Positions 46,573 to 58,563 of a stretch of 64,000 nucleotides of DNA are shown piece after piece; within the stretch, counting starts at the first letter, position 1; the number at the start of each line of letters is the position of its first letter. The position numbers and the translations under genes were made by a program. Origin of the DNA: Bidens hawaiensis (lineage: Eukaryota; Streptophyta; Magnoliopsida; Asterales; Asteraceae); assembly GCA_021521415.1 (NCBI GenBank), contig JAIQDT010000295.1, positions 930,001 through 994,000 on the forward strand. The letters are read 5' to 3'. The notes below the pieces were generated by a model. That model had not been told where the DNA came from. It ran no database searches and saw only the letters and a program-made list of their open reading frames with translations.

Positions 46573-48076
46573 TTACAATTGTTCCTCTCTCAACGCCTCA
46601 CGTCGAGCGACTCGAATCAGGTCCGAAAGGTTCGACTGGACTATCATCCCCAGCGCTCGCACTCGCAATGGCTTAACCCGATCTTTCCTACTCAAGGCAT
46701 CGACTACGACGTTAGCCTTGCCGGGGTGATAACGGATGTCACAGTCATAATCGCTTAACATCTCGACCCATCTTCGTTGCCTCATATTCAGTTCTTTCTG
46801 ATCGAATATGTGCTGCAAACTTTTATGATTGGTGAAGATGGTGCACTTCGTACCGTAGAGATAATGTCTATAGATTTTAGGTGCAAAGTTGACCGCTCCC
46901 AGTTCTAAGTCATGAGTAGCGTAATTTTTCTCGTGTACTTTTAACTGTCGGGAAGTATAGGCTATAACCTTATTATTCTGCATCCACACGCATCCTAACC
47001 CTCTACGCGATGCGTCACAATATGCGACAAAACCATCGTCTCCATCGGGGAGACTTAAAATCGGCGCTTGGCACAATTTTTTTGCTTTAACGTTCGAAAC
47101 GTCGTTTCCTGCTCTTCTCCCCATTCATACTTTCGACCCTTTTGAGTCAGGAGAGTTAAAGGTTGGGCGATGCTGGAAAAGTTCTCTATAAATCGACGAT
47201 AATATCCAGCTAAGCCTAAGAATTGGCGGATTTCCTTTGGCGATTTAGGCGCTTGCCAATTCTTAATTGCTTCAACCTTACTCGGATCAACGTGTATTCC
47301 TTGATGGTTTACAACGTGACCAAGGAATTGCACTTCTTGTAACCAGAAGTTACACTTGGAGAATTTTGCATACAACTTCTCCTGATTCAGAAGCTCTAAA
47401 ATTATTCTTAAGTGTTGCTCGTGCTCTTCTTTACTTTTCGAGTAGATCAAAATATCGTCAATAAACACGATGACGAATTTGTCGAGGTAGGGTTTACAGA
47501 CTCGATTCATGAGTTCCATGAACACTGCCGGCGCATTTGTTAGTCTGAAAGGCATAACTAAGAACTCGTAATGGCCGTAACGAGTCCGAAACGCTGTTGT
47601 TGCAACGTCCTCCTCTTGGATTTTTCCTTTGGTGATAACTATATCTAAGATCAATTTTTCTAAAAATAAATCGCTCCTTGCAGTTGGTTAAACAGATCAT
47701 TTACTTCGAAGAAGTGAATACCTATTCTAGATCGTCACTTTATTCAATTTTCCCTAATCAATACATATCCTAACACTTCCGTCCTTCATTTTACAAATAA
47801 CACTGGTGCACCCCATGGTAACTAACTAGGTCGTATAAAACCTTTATCCAATAATTCTTGCATTTCAGTTGGTGCAAGTCGGTAAGATGCTTTAGCAACA
47901 GGGCCAGCTTGAGGTATTAAATCGATTCTGAATTCGACCTGTCGGGTTGGCGGTAATCCAGGAAGTTCTTCTGGGAAAACTTCTGGATATTTACGTATCA
48001 CCGAAACATCTTCTATATGTTTTCTTTTAAATCTGTGGCAATCACGTTTGTTAAATACACCACGTCTTCTTGACAT
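46573..48076 (-). pseudogene. Nested element RT and RNase H
   Basis: Three open pieces on the minus strand. 48076-47822: end of the protease-RT linker, with KYPEVFPEELPGLPPTRQVEF. 47654-47055: RT with [11 protein letters not shown] and the catalytic FIDDILIY near 47460. 47124-46573: RNase H with [16 protein letters not shown] and [11 protein letters not shown]. Stops and a small deletion separate the first two near 47660-47820. Two odd residues: the conserved MPFGLTNAP reads MPFRLTNAP, and the RNase H block TDHKSL reads TNHKSL, replacing a conserved acidic residue. Typical of Ty3/gypsy Tekay pol, not functional. Confidence 0.88.
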
Positions 48077-51000
48077 AATTATTATAACATCTCAATACGA
48101 GATTAGAGTGGTAACATAATACCGTACACTTTTCTCAGTATCTAATCGCTTCATCGTCCGAAATAGAGCTTCTAATCATCTTCTTTTCATATTTGATTTC
48201 AGCTTCATGTTGAGTCAGCCAATCCATGTTAACTATTACGTCAAAACTTCTTAACTTTACTGGTCGTAGGTCAATAAGGAAAAGTTAATCGTGCAGAATA
48301 ATAGGACAATTCCGAACAATTTAGTTAACCATTAGGGGTTTACCGTTAGCGATTCTACAGTATAGGGTTCTATAGTTTCACTAATCGGTATCTTTCCAAA
48401 TGATAGGAGGTCAATAGGAACTAACTTCTATCGACGACCGTAAAAATATCACTGAAGCCTATTGATTTAAAACTACCACGTACTTAATACCACATTTGGA
48501 TCATGACGTGCTTTATTCGAATTACTCACAAAGGCACGGCTCCTTGTTTGATCAGAGGTTGATGCTTGTCATGAGGTTCATCTTACAACGACACCTTGGT
48601 TCAACTTTGGGCAATTTCTCTTGAAACGTTCTATACTGCCACATTCATAGCAAGTACAACGGTTTGGCATAATTTGGTTTCTTTGGATGGATTGTTATTG
48701 AAGTTGTTGGGTTCGGAGTGGTTGTACACGAATGGGTTGGGGTTTCCGGTTCACATGGCTTCAATTGGTTCTACAATTAGGGCATTACGTCCATCTTTAC
48801 CACACCTATGGCCTACTATCACTCGACATTCTTCTTCCTGCCGATAACCATATTTTCCACATTTAGGGAAGGACCCTTCATGCGGTTCATGTTTTCACAC
48901 CGGAACTAGTCTTAGTATAATTCTGGGTTGTAGGACGTACCTACTTATTCAAAAGCCTATCTTGCACTATACCTTTATCATTTCTCTTCTTTAACACTCG
49001 ACGTCTCACCTAACGTCCTTCCAGTCCGCTTCCCATAGAGTCCAATATATCAATGCTGGCTTGTGACACAACCCTTCCAAATGTTGTATATATCACGGAA
49101 TTGACTATACTCCTTATCGGTGGAGTTAGTCCCCAAAATAGCGCTCACTTCGCTTAGTTTCAGGAGTAATTAGCCATGTCACCAGACATGACAATTCCTT
49201 CAAACGATTAGCGTGTTCTAAGTGATCAGTACACAACATTTTTATCTTCCATAGCTCAGTTTCCAATCTCTGAATTTAATTACTAGAATAAAAGTGCTCT
49301 AGCCCAAGAATTTTAAAATCCGACCATATCATCTGAGTAATAATTTTCTAACTATAATTTTGTACCATCGTGTTCCATCACGATACAACATAATCTACCA
49401 ACATATCTGTAGCATATTTCACTACACCATGTTCTAGACTCTTACCAATATCCTTAACCATTTCGATCTTTTCTATCCACTCGCTAATCTATTCCTCCCT
49501 TTACCATCAGCAAACTATTAATAATTTCCTTAACACAACCAACAAACATATCCTTCATACCGGATCTAATTCATTACGACTACTATTCATGTTTAGTTTA
49601 TAATTAATACTTGTAGTCATAATAGTATTCGGTGGAACATTATCACTCTTAGTAATACCACTAAGAATTGAAATATTCATATTCATGTGATTGCTCGATC
49701 TATAATTCTGCGATCACATTTGCATCAACACTAGCAGTGATCTGTGATACGACATTCGTTATCATCATCTGCTATCTTTGAGCAACCAACTGAATCATAT
49801 CAATCTCCATCATTGGAGTCACTCTTTTTATGTCATTCTGCCGTACTCATCCCGTACGCAGTAATCAATACTAATCTCACCGTATAACTCGTTACCAGCT
49901 CAATCATAACAACAGGTATACATACATACCAAATATTATCATACATATTACATATACCAGTATCTAGTATATATGTCCCACAATATAATAACATATGGAC
50001 TTAACCTGATGTCGGTTAACGTTTAAATATGTTTCATAATTCTTGTCACCAACTGACATATAGATCTTTCTCAACAAAGATTAATGTTTAATATACTTGA
50101 TTTCAATATCCTTCTGCATGGCAGTATAACCGATACATGCTCACGTGAGCACCAAACGATTACGTACCACGGAGTTATAATATACGTGTCTATTTGTATA
50201 TCCGGCATACACGGTATACCACCTACGAACGAACAACCAACTATGCTATAATGATTCCAACACCTCTTGGTGTATGGGTAATCATTCTATTTGAGTATAC
50301 CTGGGTATAGGCATCTAACGGATGTAAGGATAACATAGGGAGTTGCAAGGTTCAAGTTAATCGCGCAGCCCATGTTGCCTTCAAATATTATCAGTTACTA
50401 TTATGGGAAACTCTATCACTTGCTCAGTCAATGTCCTCAGGCGTTCTAGGTTCGCTAAAATCGGTAATTCTCGATCTGGAGGTGGTATGTCTCATATGTT
50501 TGAGAGTGAGAATTACACATATATATTTCTATATATTATTTTTATCTGCTCATTTATTATCAAATTTATTATCATTATTATTATTTTTATTTTATCTTAT
50601 TTTATTTTATTTATTTATTTACCTTAATGGAATAAGAATGAGTTCAGGTACAGGTCCGTCCGTACGTGAGGGTCGGCGGTTCAGGTGAACATAGGGGGTT
50701 ATTAAGATATACGGTACCGGCGTTGGTATGGTAAGGGATTTATTAATTTCGGTTGGGAGTGACGGTTACTAGATATTTCTGGTTAATGTCAAACGGGAGA
50801 TCTAATTTGGTACTATCATAACTATGGCCCGATAAGTCAGACTTATCATGAACCGATGCTCTAGAAATTTCAGCATCCTCGGTACTTTTATTATTTCATC
50901 CCCCGGTTCCTTATCCGGGTCCTATTTCTTAATACATGTACCCACAAGATATGTACATATATATATATACACATTAGCACGTATGAATAATATTATATAC

Positions 51001-51234
51001 TTTACACATATGTTGCCATTTTTACCTATTAATGTACCCAGTGACTTCCCCTGAATTCCCTCGTGCGGACAAGTCTGTTATTATGTTCCGGACCATAATA
51101 ACTCACTTGTCCATCCAAGTTCATCCAGATCCCGTCACTATATATTATTAGTTGATATTCAGATCCTACAATACTTGAGCTACTGGTTATATTTTAGGTC
51201 TCTTTTAAAGACATCCTAATTCTTTATAACCAAT
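48077..51234 (-). pseudogene. Nested element gag and protease region (heavily broken)
   Basis: Minus-strand evidence is thin but consistent. A degraded zinc knuckle lies near 48600-48660 (CYECGSIERFKRNCPKL, with Arg in place of the knuckle His). A basic gag-like N-terminus lies near 50440-50510 (RSRITDFSEPRTPEDID). No continuous capsid or protease frame survives. Plus-strand frames in this stretch (48596-48847, 50403-50688) are chance. Confidence 0.5.
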
Positions 51235-51247
51235 GGCTCTGATACCA
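51235..51247 (-). other. Primer-binding site for initiator-Met tRNA (minus strand)
   Basis: GGCTCTGATACCA on the plus strand, the complement of TGGTATCAGAGCC, five bases from the right LTR. Confidence 0.9.
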
Positions 51248-51252
51248 AGTTC

Positions 51253-54200
51253 TGTAACACCCCGTAACCGCAGCGGAAACGTAACCGGGGCGCCACAGAC
51301 ACCTCTGATATCAACCACATTGTTTATAAAGAAAACTGAATACATTAATATACTTCAAATTACATTATCTCGTATTTCATTACCGTCTAGGTGATACACA
51401 CATCATACAATACGATACATAATTCTATTTATTATAATGTATCATAACATCCCGCACGCAAATCTTACACACATCAAGCACTTAGCACATAAGCAATCAC
51501 TTCATCTTAATTGTACCTGAAAAGCATGTGAGAAAACGGGTCAACTACGAATAGTTGGTGAGTTTCACAATTTGAATAAACCGTGATAAATCCATATCAT
51601 AATATAATATTATCGATGTAATTATGCTGAGCCCACAAGTGAAACCTCTGACTATCCACAAACAACCCCCGTGGCATACTCCGCCCACGGACCTGCCCCA
51701 AACCGCTATGTCTAACATTACATAGCAAAATATATATAACAACAAAATAGACATGTGCAACTGGCTGGGAAACATCAGCAAATCCATGCCGGACCAGTTG
51801 GGTTTGTCAGACCAATAGTACTATCCACACTCTACCGGCTTTCAGTTAATCACTCGTGTTCCGGGGCCTTAGAATGTTAGCAACTCAGACAATTACCATC
51901 TTAGTACATTTTAGTACGATTCCCGTACAATAAAATATATATAAATCCACGCAAATCCATGCGTTCAGTATGTACTTAAACATTTCAGTAGTAACATGCT
52001 TCCGCCCCGGGAAAATATTTAAAAACAATTCAGAAAAAGGGGCTCGTGAAACTCACCTTAGCACATGCAAGCAGGTAACAACAGTCATTATCAGATAACA
52101 TGTCCAATCTGTAATATGATCCTTACGATCGTTACTATACAATCACTATTAATATAACTTTAACCGTGTTAACCGGTACATCTGGGGACACTGTTAACCC
52201 AGTACTGTACCCATTCCGGGGGCAATGTTAACCCAGAAACACTTCTCCGGACTCAGATTGTGATATCGTTTAGAGTTCAGTAGCCAAATTTCTATTAGTC
52301 GTTTTTCCCGTTTTGCGTGCCTAGCACGGTTATCCGTTTTTACGTTTCAAAAATGAGTTTGGTCACACACGACCCGAAAATAGTGGTTGACTGATAATTT
52401 AATTAAAGATGTGAAATTAGAGCTCGGTTTAGACCCCCCGATTGGCCGCGGGACCCGTTTCCGTCTATGGTGCACCGGAAACTGTTAAATCGTTTAAAAT
52501 TACCCAAATCATCCGAATTATTTTCGGATGATTTATTTTTACTTGTTTAACTCAGTTATATGAAAATAGTTCATTTTTAGGGTTTTTATACACCAGTCAG
52601 TTCGTCTACCCGAACTTTGCTGGTTTACGCTATTTATATTATAAAAGTTCACTTTTATTCCAAATAAATATCCGTTCATCCTCGGATCTTGAGATTTTGT
52701 AAAAATAACATTTTGACAGTGTGGAAAGTTATAAAAATATTTCCAGAATTAATTTTTATATTTAAAATTTATTTATCTATTTTTAAACACCATTTAAACA
52801 CTAAATATGTCGTAAATACCAAACGAACTTAGAAAAATCCCAAATTTTTCCTGGATGTCCCCTGCCATCCACATAGTCCCTTGTAAGGTTTCCAGAACCA
52901 AAATCTCTTTTTACATACCATTTTCACTAAAACCGAGCTAGAAAACCCTAGAACTCGTTTAACCGAAAAGCCTACTTAGACTTCTCCAACTGACCTAAAA
53001 TTTTGTGTGTGACTTATACATGTTATAAAAAGCTTATCTGCAATTTTCCAGAATTTTTCATGATATTTAACTATTTTTCACTATTTTTAGCCAAAACCGA
53101 GCATTAATTCACCAAATATTCATCCTTTGTCCAAAAATTACCAAAAATTCACAGAACTCATATTTTCATGTATTTAACACCTATGTAAAATTTCATGACC
53201 TAAATCTAAACCGTCAACAATCTGTCCAAAAACTCATAACCGAACATAAACCGAATATACCTTTTGTTTTCCGCCACTACCAGCTACAAACTCGTTTTTC
53301 CGCCTCTACCACTAAATACATAACCTACAACCAACATACCATAATACCAAGGAAGTTACACTCACAATCAAGCCTCTTACACTAAAGTTTCGGTTATTGT
53401 TTCAAAACTAAAATTTAAACTGTAAAAATTCGTTTTTGGTTCGTTTAACTCCTTTCTTGGACCAAGATCCCTTGTATAACCCGTATACATCACTTGATCA
53501 TGCAAGAATCGGTTTTCATCTTTGAAACCTCATTTTCTTGCAAATAAACTCAAGAAACGAAGATGAACACGTAAATAACTCGATTTTTACCTCGGTTTTC
53601 TTGCTAAAAACTCGGGTTTTTAGATGATCTTGTGGAGAGGAAAGGAAGAACATGGAATGTTTGATTAAAAAAAATAACAAGTAATGGGGTAACACCCCCT
53701 TATGTCCGATCGGTTTAGATGGGGGGTGGGGTGGGACCCACTTCTCCATTCTTAGCCACATGTTTGGATTCTCGAAATCTGGATAATGTTTTGGATAATC
53801 TGGTTCAGTTCGTTTTTCGGTTAAATGTCTAATTCGGCTTAAAACGAGGCTAAAACGGTCGTTTTTCGGCTTAAAAAATGAAATTTATATAAAACCGATT
53901 TAAAAACTTTAAAAACTTAAACCATGACATTTATTAACTTAAAACATCATATTATTAATAATTGTGCATCTTTTTCGGCTTGATCGATCGTCTCTTGCTT
54001 GGTTTGGTATTAAAGGTTTCGTTTAATGTACCGACGTACCATTAAATCGAAGTTTCTTTTTCTGTGCCGTACTTTACTTATCCCGAAGCATTAATGCTTC
54101 GTAAAATCACTAAATATTATAGATATCGTCTATAATTGAACCCTCGATTCGTTCGGGTTTCAATAACTATTGATCGATTAATCGCATATTCAATACGATG

Positions 54201-54341
54201 AATTATATATTCACGTACAATCAATACAGTGAACCATGTATTCTCGTATAATTACTATGGTAATTCATGTACCCGACATTAAATATAACGTAACTATTGT
54301 CTACCGGTTAGGGTATATCTGGTTTAGTCGGAATCGTTACA
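51253..54341 (-). mobile_element. 5' LTR of the nested element (3,089 bp, uninterrupted)
   Basis: Starts TGTAACACCCCG and ends GAATCGTTACA. Hairpin module at 51542-51562: read in LTR sense, CTCAC then CAACTA, TTCG, TAGTTG, i.e. a perfect stem with a UUCG loop in RNA. The empty site for the TTAGA insertion is near 51868. Open frames such as 53516-53761 are chance; they have the same length and place in both LTRs because the LTRs are near-identical. Confidence 0.95.
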
Positions 54342-55593
54342 GTTTGGGAAGACCCAAACCTGTTTCGGGTGGGTGTCGATCAAGTGATGAGAAGGTGCAT
54401 TCCGGAGGAGGAAGTCAAGAGTGTCATATACCATGCTCATTCATCACCTTGTGGTGGACATTTTAGTGGACAAAAGACAGGGCACCGTGTCTTGACTTAT
54501 GGATTCTTCTGGGCCTCCCTCTTTAAAGATGCAGCTTAGTTTGTTAAAATTTGCATTAAATGCCAGCAAAAGGGTGGCATTTCAAATAGGGATGGGATAC
54601 CCATGCAACGAATCCTAGTTTTCGACATCTTTGATGTTTTAGGAATTGATTTCATGGACCCGTTCCCAAATTCTTACGAGAATTTATATATTTTGGTGGC
54701 GGTTGACCGTGTTTCTAAATGTGTAGAAGCAATCGCCACCAAGACAAACGACCATACCGTTGTTTGCAAATTTGTCCAATCAAATATATTTTCACGATTT
54801 TGTGTTCCTCGTGTTATAATCAGTGATGAGTTCACATTTTAAAATTATTCATTTTGGCAAATTGCTTAAACGGTATGGCGTTAACCACCGCATTGCCACT
54901 CGATATCACCCTTAAATGAGTGGCTAAGTGAAGGTTTCCAATTGGCAAATCAAAGAGATTTTGCGACGTTTAGGCCTGATCATAAAGATTGGTCAAATAA
55001 ATTAAATGATGCATTACGGGCTTACCATACGGCTTTTAAAACGCTTATTGGAACCACCCCTTATCTGTTGGTTTATGGGAATGGATGTCATTTAACTGTT
55101 GAACTTGCCCCATCGTTCGTTATGGGAGGTTAAGAATATTAATCTAGATTATGAGTGTGCAGGTAAGCAAAGGAAGTTGAACTTGTGTGATTTTGAGGAG
55201 TTGAGAGATGAGGCATATGAATGTGCATCAGCTTATAAAGACAAGATGAAAAGAGTGCATGATGCTAATCTGAGGAGAAAGATGTTTGAGGAAGGTCAAA
55301 GAGTGTTGTTGTACAAGTCACGTTTGAAGTTATTACCGGGTAAGTTGAAGAACAAATGGATGGGACCATATCAAGCCAAACGAGTTGGTAAAAATGGTGA
55401 AGTGGAAATGGAGGATTTTGATGATCATTTGAGGAAAGTTGTTAATGGACATCGATTGAAGCCATATTTAGAAGATGCATACTTGAATAAGAAGTGCACG
55501 AGTCGGAGGTTTGCTTCACTGCAGATGAACCGACGTATTCGGTTGAATAAGAACCAAGAGGTGTCTAGCTGTAGACACTATATTCAGCGCTAA
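54342..55593 (+). pseudogene. Athila-type integrase (3' half of the split pol)
   Basis: Begins with the second GTTTG copy and continues the frame that ended at 39193. The zinc-binding region (YHAHSSPCGGHFSGQKTG, then CIKCQQKG) is followed by a stop at 54538. The catalytic core ([15 protein letters not shown], then [12 protein letters not shown]) lies at 54603-54840 and ends in a stop at the SDEF block. 54942-55133 and 55099-55593 hold the C-terminal part with the GPY-type motif KLKNKWMGPYQAKRV. No chromodomain, as expected for Athila. Confidence 0.88.
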
Positions 55594-56012
55594 CTGGGGG
55601 GAAACCCATCTCTGTAAGTGTATAATTTTGTATTATGAGTCTTGTTTATCTATTCGTTTGTCTAGAGTGTTCAGTGTATTGCAAATATCGAGTGTGGGGA
55701 AGACGCAACGTAGAGTGTTTTTCGAGTGTCTTGGTAAGCAAGTTATCAAGTAAATAGAGTGCCAGGTATGTATTATAAGTTTACATGTTGAAAATATGGC
55801 TAAGGAATTCAAGAAAATGAAAAAGTTTGAAAGATAGAAAAATTTTTCAACATAAAAAATCGGCCAAAATTTCCGTGAAAAGTGTGTTTATCACGGCGCT
55901 AACATCACTGGTTGAGACCTAAGCATCGCACTAAGGATGGTTCAGGTGAATGAATTTTGTGCGGTGCTAAGATCTCTCCCATGACTTTAGCGCCGCGCTA
56001 ACACCTATTATT
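55594..56012 (+). other. Athila 3' internal spacer
   Basis: Directly after the integrase stop lies CTGGGGGGAAA, a polypurine-like tract typical of the end of Athila pol. The remaining 400 bp have no ORF. Twice the text GCGCTAA or GCGCTAAC appears in a loose inverted setting (55890-56010). The 3' LTR is not recognised; the element is cut by the next insertion. Confidence 0.45.
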
Positions 56013-56014
56013 AC

Positions 56015-56052
<38 letters not shown>

Positions 56053-56061
56053 TAATAATAA
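56013..56061. repeat. (AAT)n microsatellite
   Basis: About 16 AAT triplets, ending where the Helitron-like 5' end begins. Confidence 0.9.
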
Positions 56062-58563
56062 TCTATACATAATATTAAAGCAAGACCCATTTTTCACTTG
56101 TCAATCATATAGGCCATCCACATCAATGCCATGTCACCCATTACCTTTCTTAGCAATGCCATGTCATCTACTTAGCTATATTTAAACCATAATATTTCTT
56201 ATTTTTTTCCCCTAATCATTTTTTTCTTTATTTCTCAAACACCCAACTCTTCTTTCATCCATGTTCTATATTCCGGCCAAATACCCGGATCTTATTTGTT
56301 CGTCTTCTATATTCCGACCACTCCAAATTTGTATTGTTAAGTTATCATCCGGCAATTTAATATTATTTTCTGGTAAGTTTGTAATATATGATAATCTTGC
56401 TCTTCTTTCATCCATCTTCTATATTCCAGCCAAATACCCGGATCTTACCGTATAATATAGACATATATTATATATATATATTTTTCCGGCAATATATTAT
56501 CATCCTAAATTAACAGGATTCATTTATTTAATACAAATTGTCGTTGTTTATTATTTTTGGACCTTTCTACCTTTTTCTGGTAAGTGTTGCCTGTTATTTT
56601 TTCCGTTTATGTTTATAACAATGATTAAAAGTCATTTTAAATATTTTTTGTGCTTTTGTTTCACATCCTGTTAATCTATGTTGTAGATTAAATTTTTAAC
56701 ATTTATAAGATGGATCTGTTTATATATGTTTGAATAATTCATTTAACTTTGTTAATAAAAACCGTTTTTATTGTACTTTATATTTTGTGTGTACTTTTTC
56801 CGGTAAGACATTCCACATTAATATTGTACTTTATAATTTCAGGTTAATGTCACGACTAATAGATCCTCATTTCGCTTTTCCGGTATACCATGGTAATTCC
56901 AACAATATAGTTTTTCCGGTAACACCATTTAAATTTTGGCTTTGTTAATTATGTTCAAAAGTCCATTTATCAATAATAATCCTCGAATTTATTATTTCAG
57001 GTTATTGTTGGACTCATCTGTACTAATATCACCATTGATCAAGACTGTAGTATATGTATTCTTAAGATATATTCATGTATAGATTTAAATTTTTAAATAT
57101 TCGTGTATTTCAATATTTTATTTCATAGGTTTTAGTTAAAAGTTAATAATATTTTTTTTTCCTTTTTTTTTTAAAAATAAATTACAGCATTGACTATTCC
57201 ATTAATTATAATTAATTTGTTTGACTTACCTAATGTGTCCTCATAACCGAATTAGTTATTATATATTGACTTTACTCAATTAACTATTTCCTAATTTTTG
57301 TAGTGTTAATACAATTAATTACAAATTTAAATCAAAGTTTTAATAATATACAAAAAATGTAAACATATACCATTAATAAATTATTTGACCAAACTCAAAG
57401 TTAATCTTAGTTTACGGTAATGGTATATAGTTTTAATACATAATATAAACACGGAAAAATTTTATTAATATCCGTAATATACATAATAATAATTTCTATT
57501 AAATGAAATGTCCATAATCTATAAATAATAATACATAATACGGAGTAACAACTTAAATAATTTACATAAATAGATAAATCAAATTATATAATTTATCTAT
57601 GGTATCTCTATACATTTATCAAATTATATAAATTATATAAATAGGTAAATTATATAATTTATCTATGGTATCTCTATACCGGAATTTAAATTTTGATTAA
57701 AATTTGTAATAAATGTCCATATTAATTGTTTGACTAAATAATTATGAAATAATTATTGAAGGTTTCCTATATAACAGGTTTCCTTTATTTGTACAACTAA
57801 AATTTGAATTGATAATTAAATAACTATTAAATAATTTTTATAGATTCTTTGAGTAAATGATTATTATATTTACTATATTTAATATAATAATAATAATATG
57901 TACTCCGTATAATTCAGGATAATAATTTATATATATTCTTTGACTAAATAATTATTATATTTACTATATAGTAATAATAATAATTACTCCGTATAATTCA
58001 TAATCTATTTAGTTTAGACATTATTAAAATTAAACTTAATTACTATGTTATTATTTGTATTTTTGTTACAAATTTTAAACTTATAGTTCATAGTATTACA
58101 ATGTATGTGATTACATATATTTTATTTGATTAAAACAATGTATTTGACAAATATTTTTTGTATCCCTAACAATTTTTTATTGCATAACATTATAATTCGC
58201 AGTTACTACTAATCAAGTTCAAACTTTTATATTATTTACAAATCAATTATTCTAAAAATAATTCGTTTGACTATCAACAATTTTTATATCATAACCAATA
58301 TTTAGATGATTTCCAGAATTATAAATCTCAATTAATATCAATCATTACTATTTATATTAAATTATACATAAATAACTAACTATTTTACACTATATATTCT
58401 TTCATTTCTTAATCTTTCTCCTCACTTTCAGACATCACAATATCCATTGTTTGTGTTCATCCAAGTTAATGTCATTTTAACTTTTAATATTATTTGTTTT
58501 ATCTATCAACTTTTACATTCAATATACGTTACTAATTATTATTTTTATTAATTTTTAAGGTCA
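56062..58563 (+). mobile_element. 5' part of a large Helitron-like element (3' end not in view)
   Basis: Begins TCTATACATAATATTAAAGC after an A. The first 50 bp (ACCCATTTTTCACTTGTCAATC) agree with the other Helitron starts here. Downstream is the RPA70-like gene that plant Helitrons often carry. Internal direct repeats: TTCTATATTCC.GCCAAATAC near 56265 and 56419; ATTTATCTATGGTATCTCTA near 57592 and 57659; TACTCCGTATAATTCA near 57901 and 57984. No RepHel ORF is seen in the window, and no 3' hairpin plus CTRR was found up to 64000. Confidence 0.5.

Larger units (their letters stand above)
39194..54341 (-). mobile_element. Complete nested Tekay-type LTR retrotransposon, 15,148 bp
   Basis: Outer ends TGTAACACCCCG and TCGTTACA, flanked by the perfect duplication GTTTG (39189-39193 and 54342-54346). 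Two LTRs (left 39194-45333, right 51253-54341), a minus-strand primer-binding site at 51235-51247, a polypurine tract at 45334-45346 and minus-strand gag-pol between. By eye the first 620 bp of the two LTRs differ at about ten sites, so the insertion is fairly young compared with its broken pol, which may have been copied in trans or decayed in parts. Confidence 0.95.

Noticed and set aside
50403..50688. Plus-strand hydrophobic frames that look like a membrane protein
   Set aside because: They lie antisense to the gag start of the nested element in a T-rich stretch; hydrophobic residues come from TTT/ATT codons.
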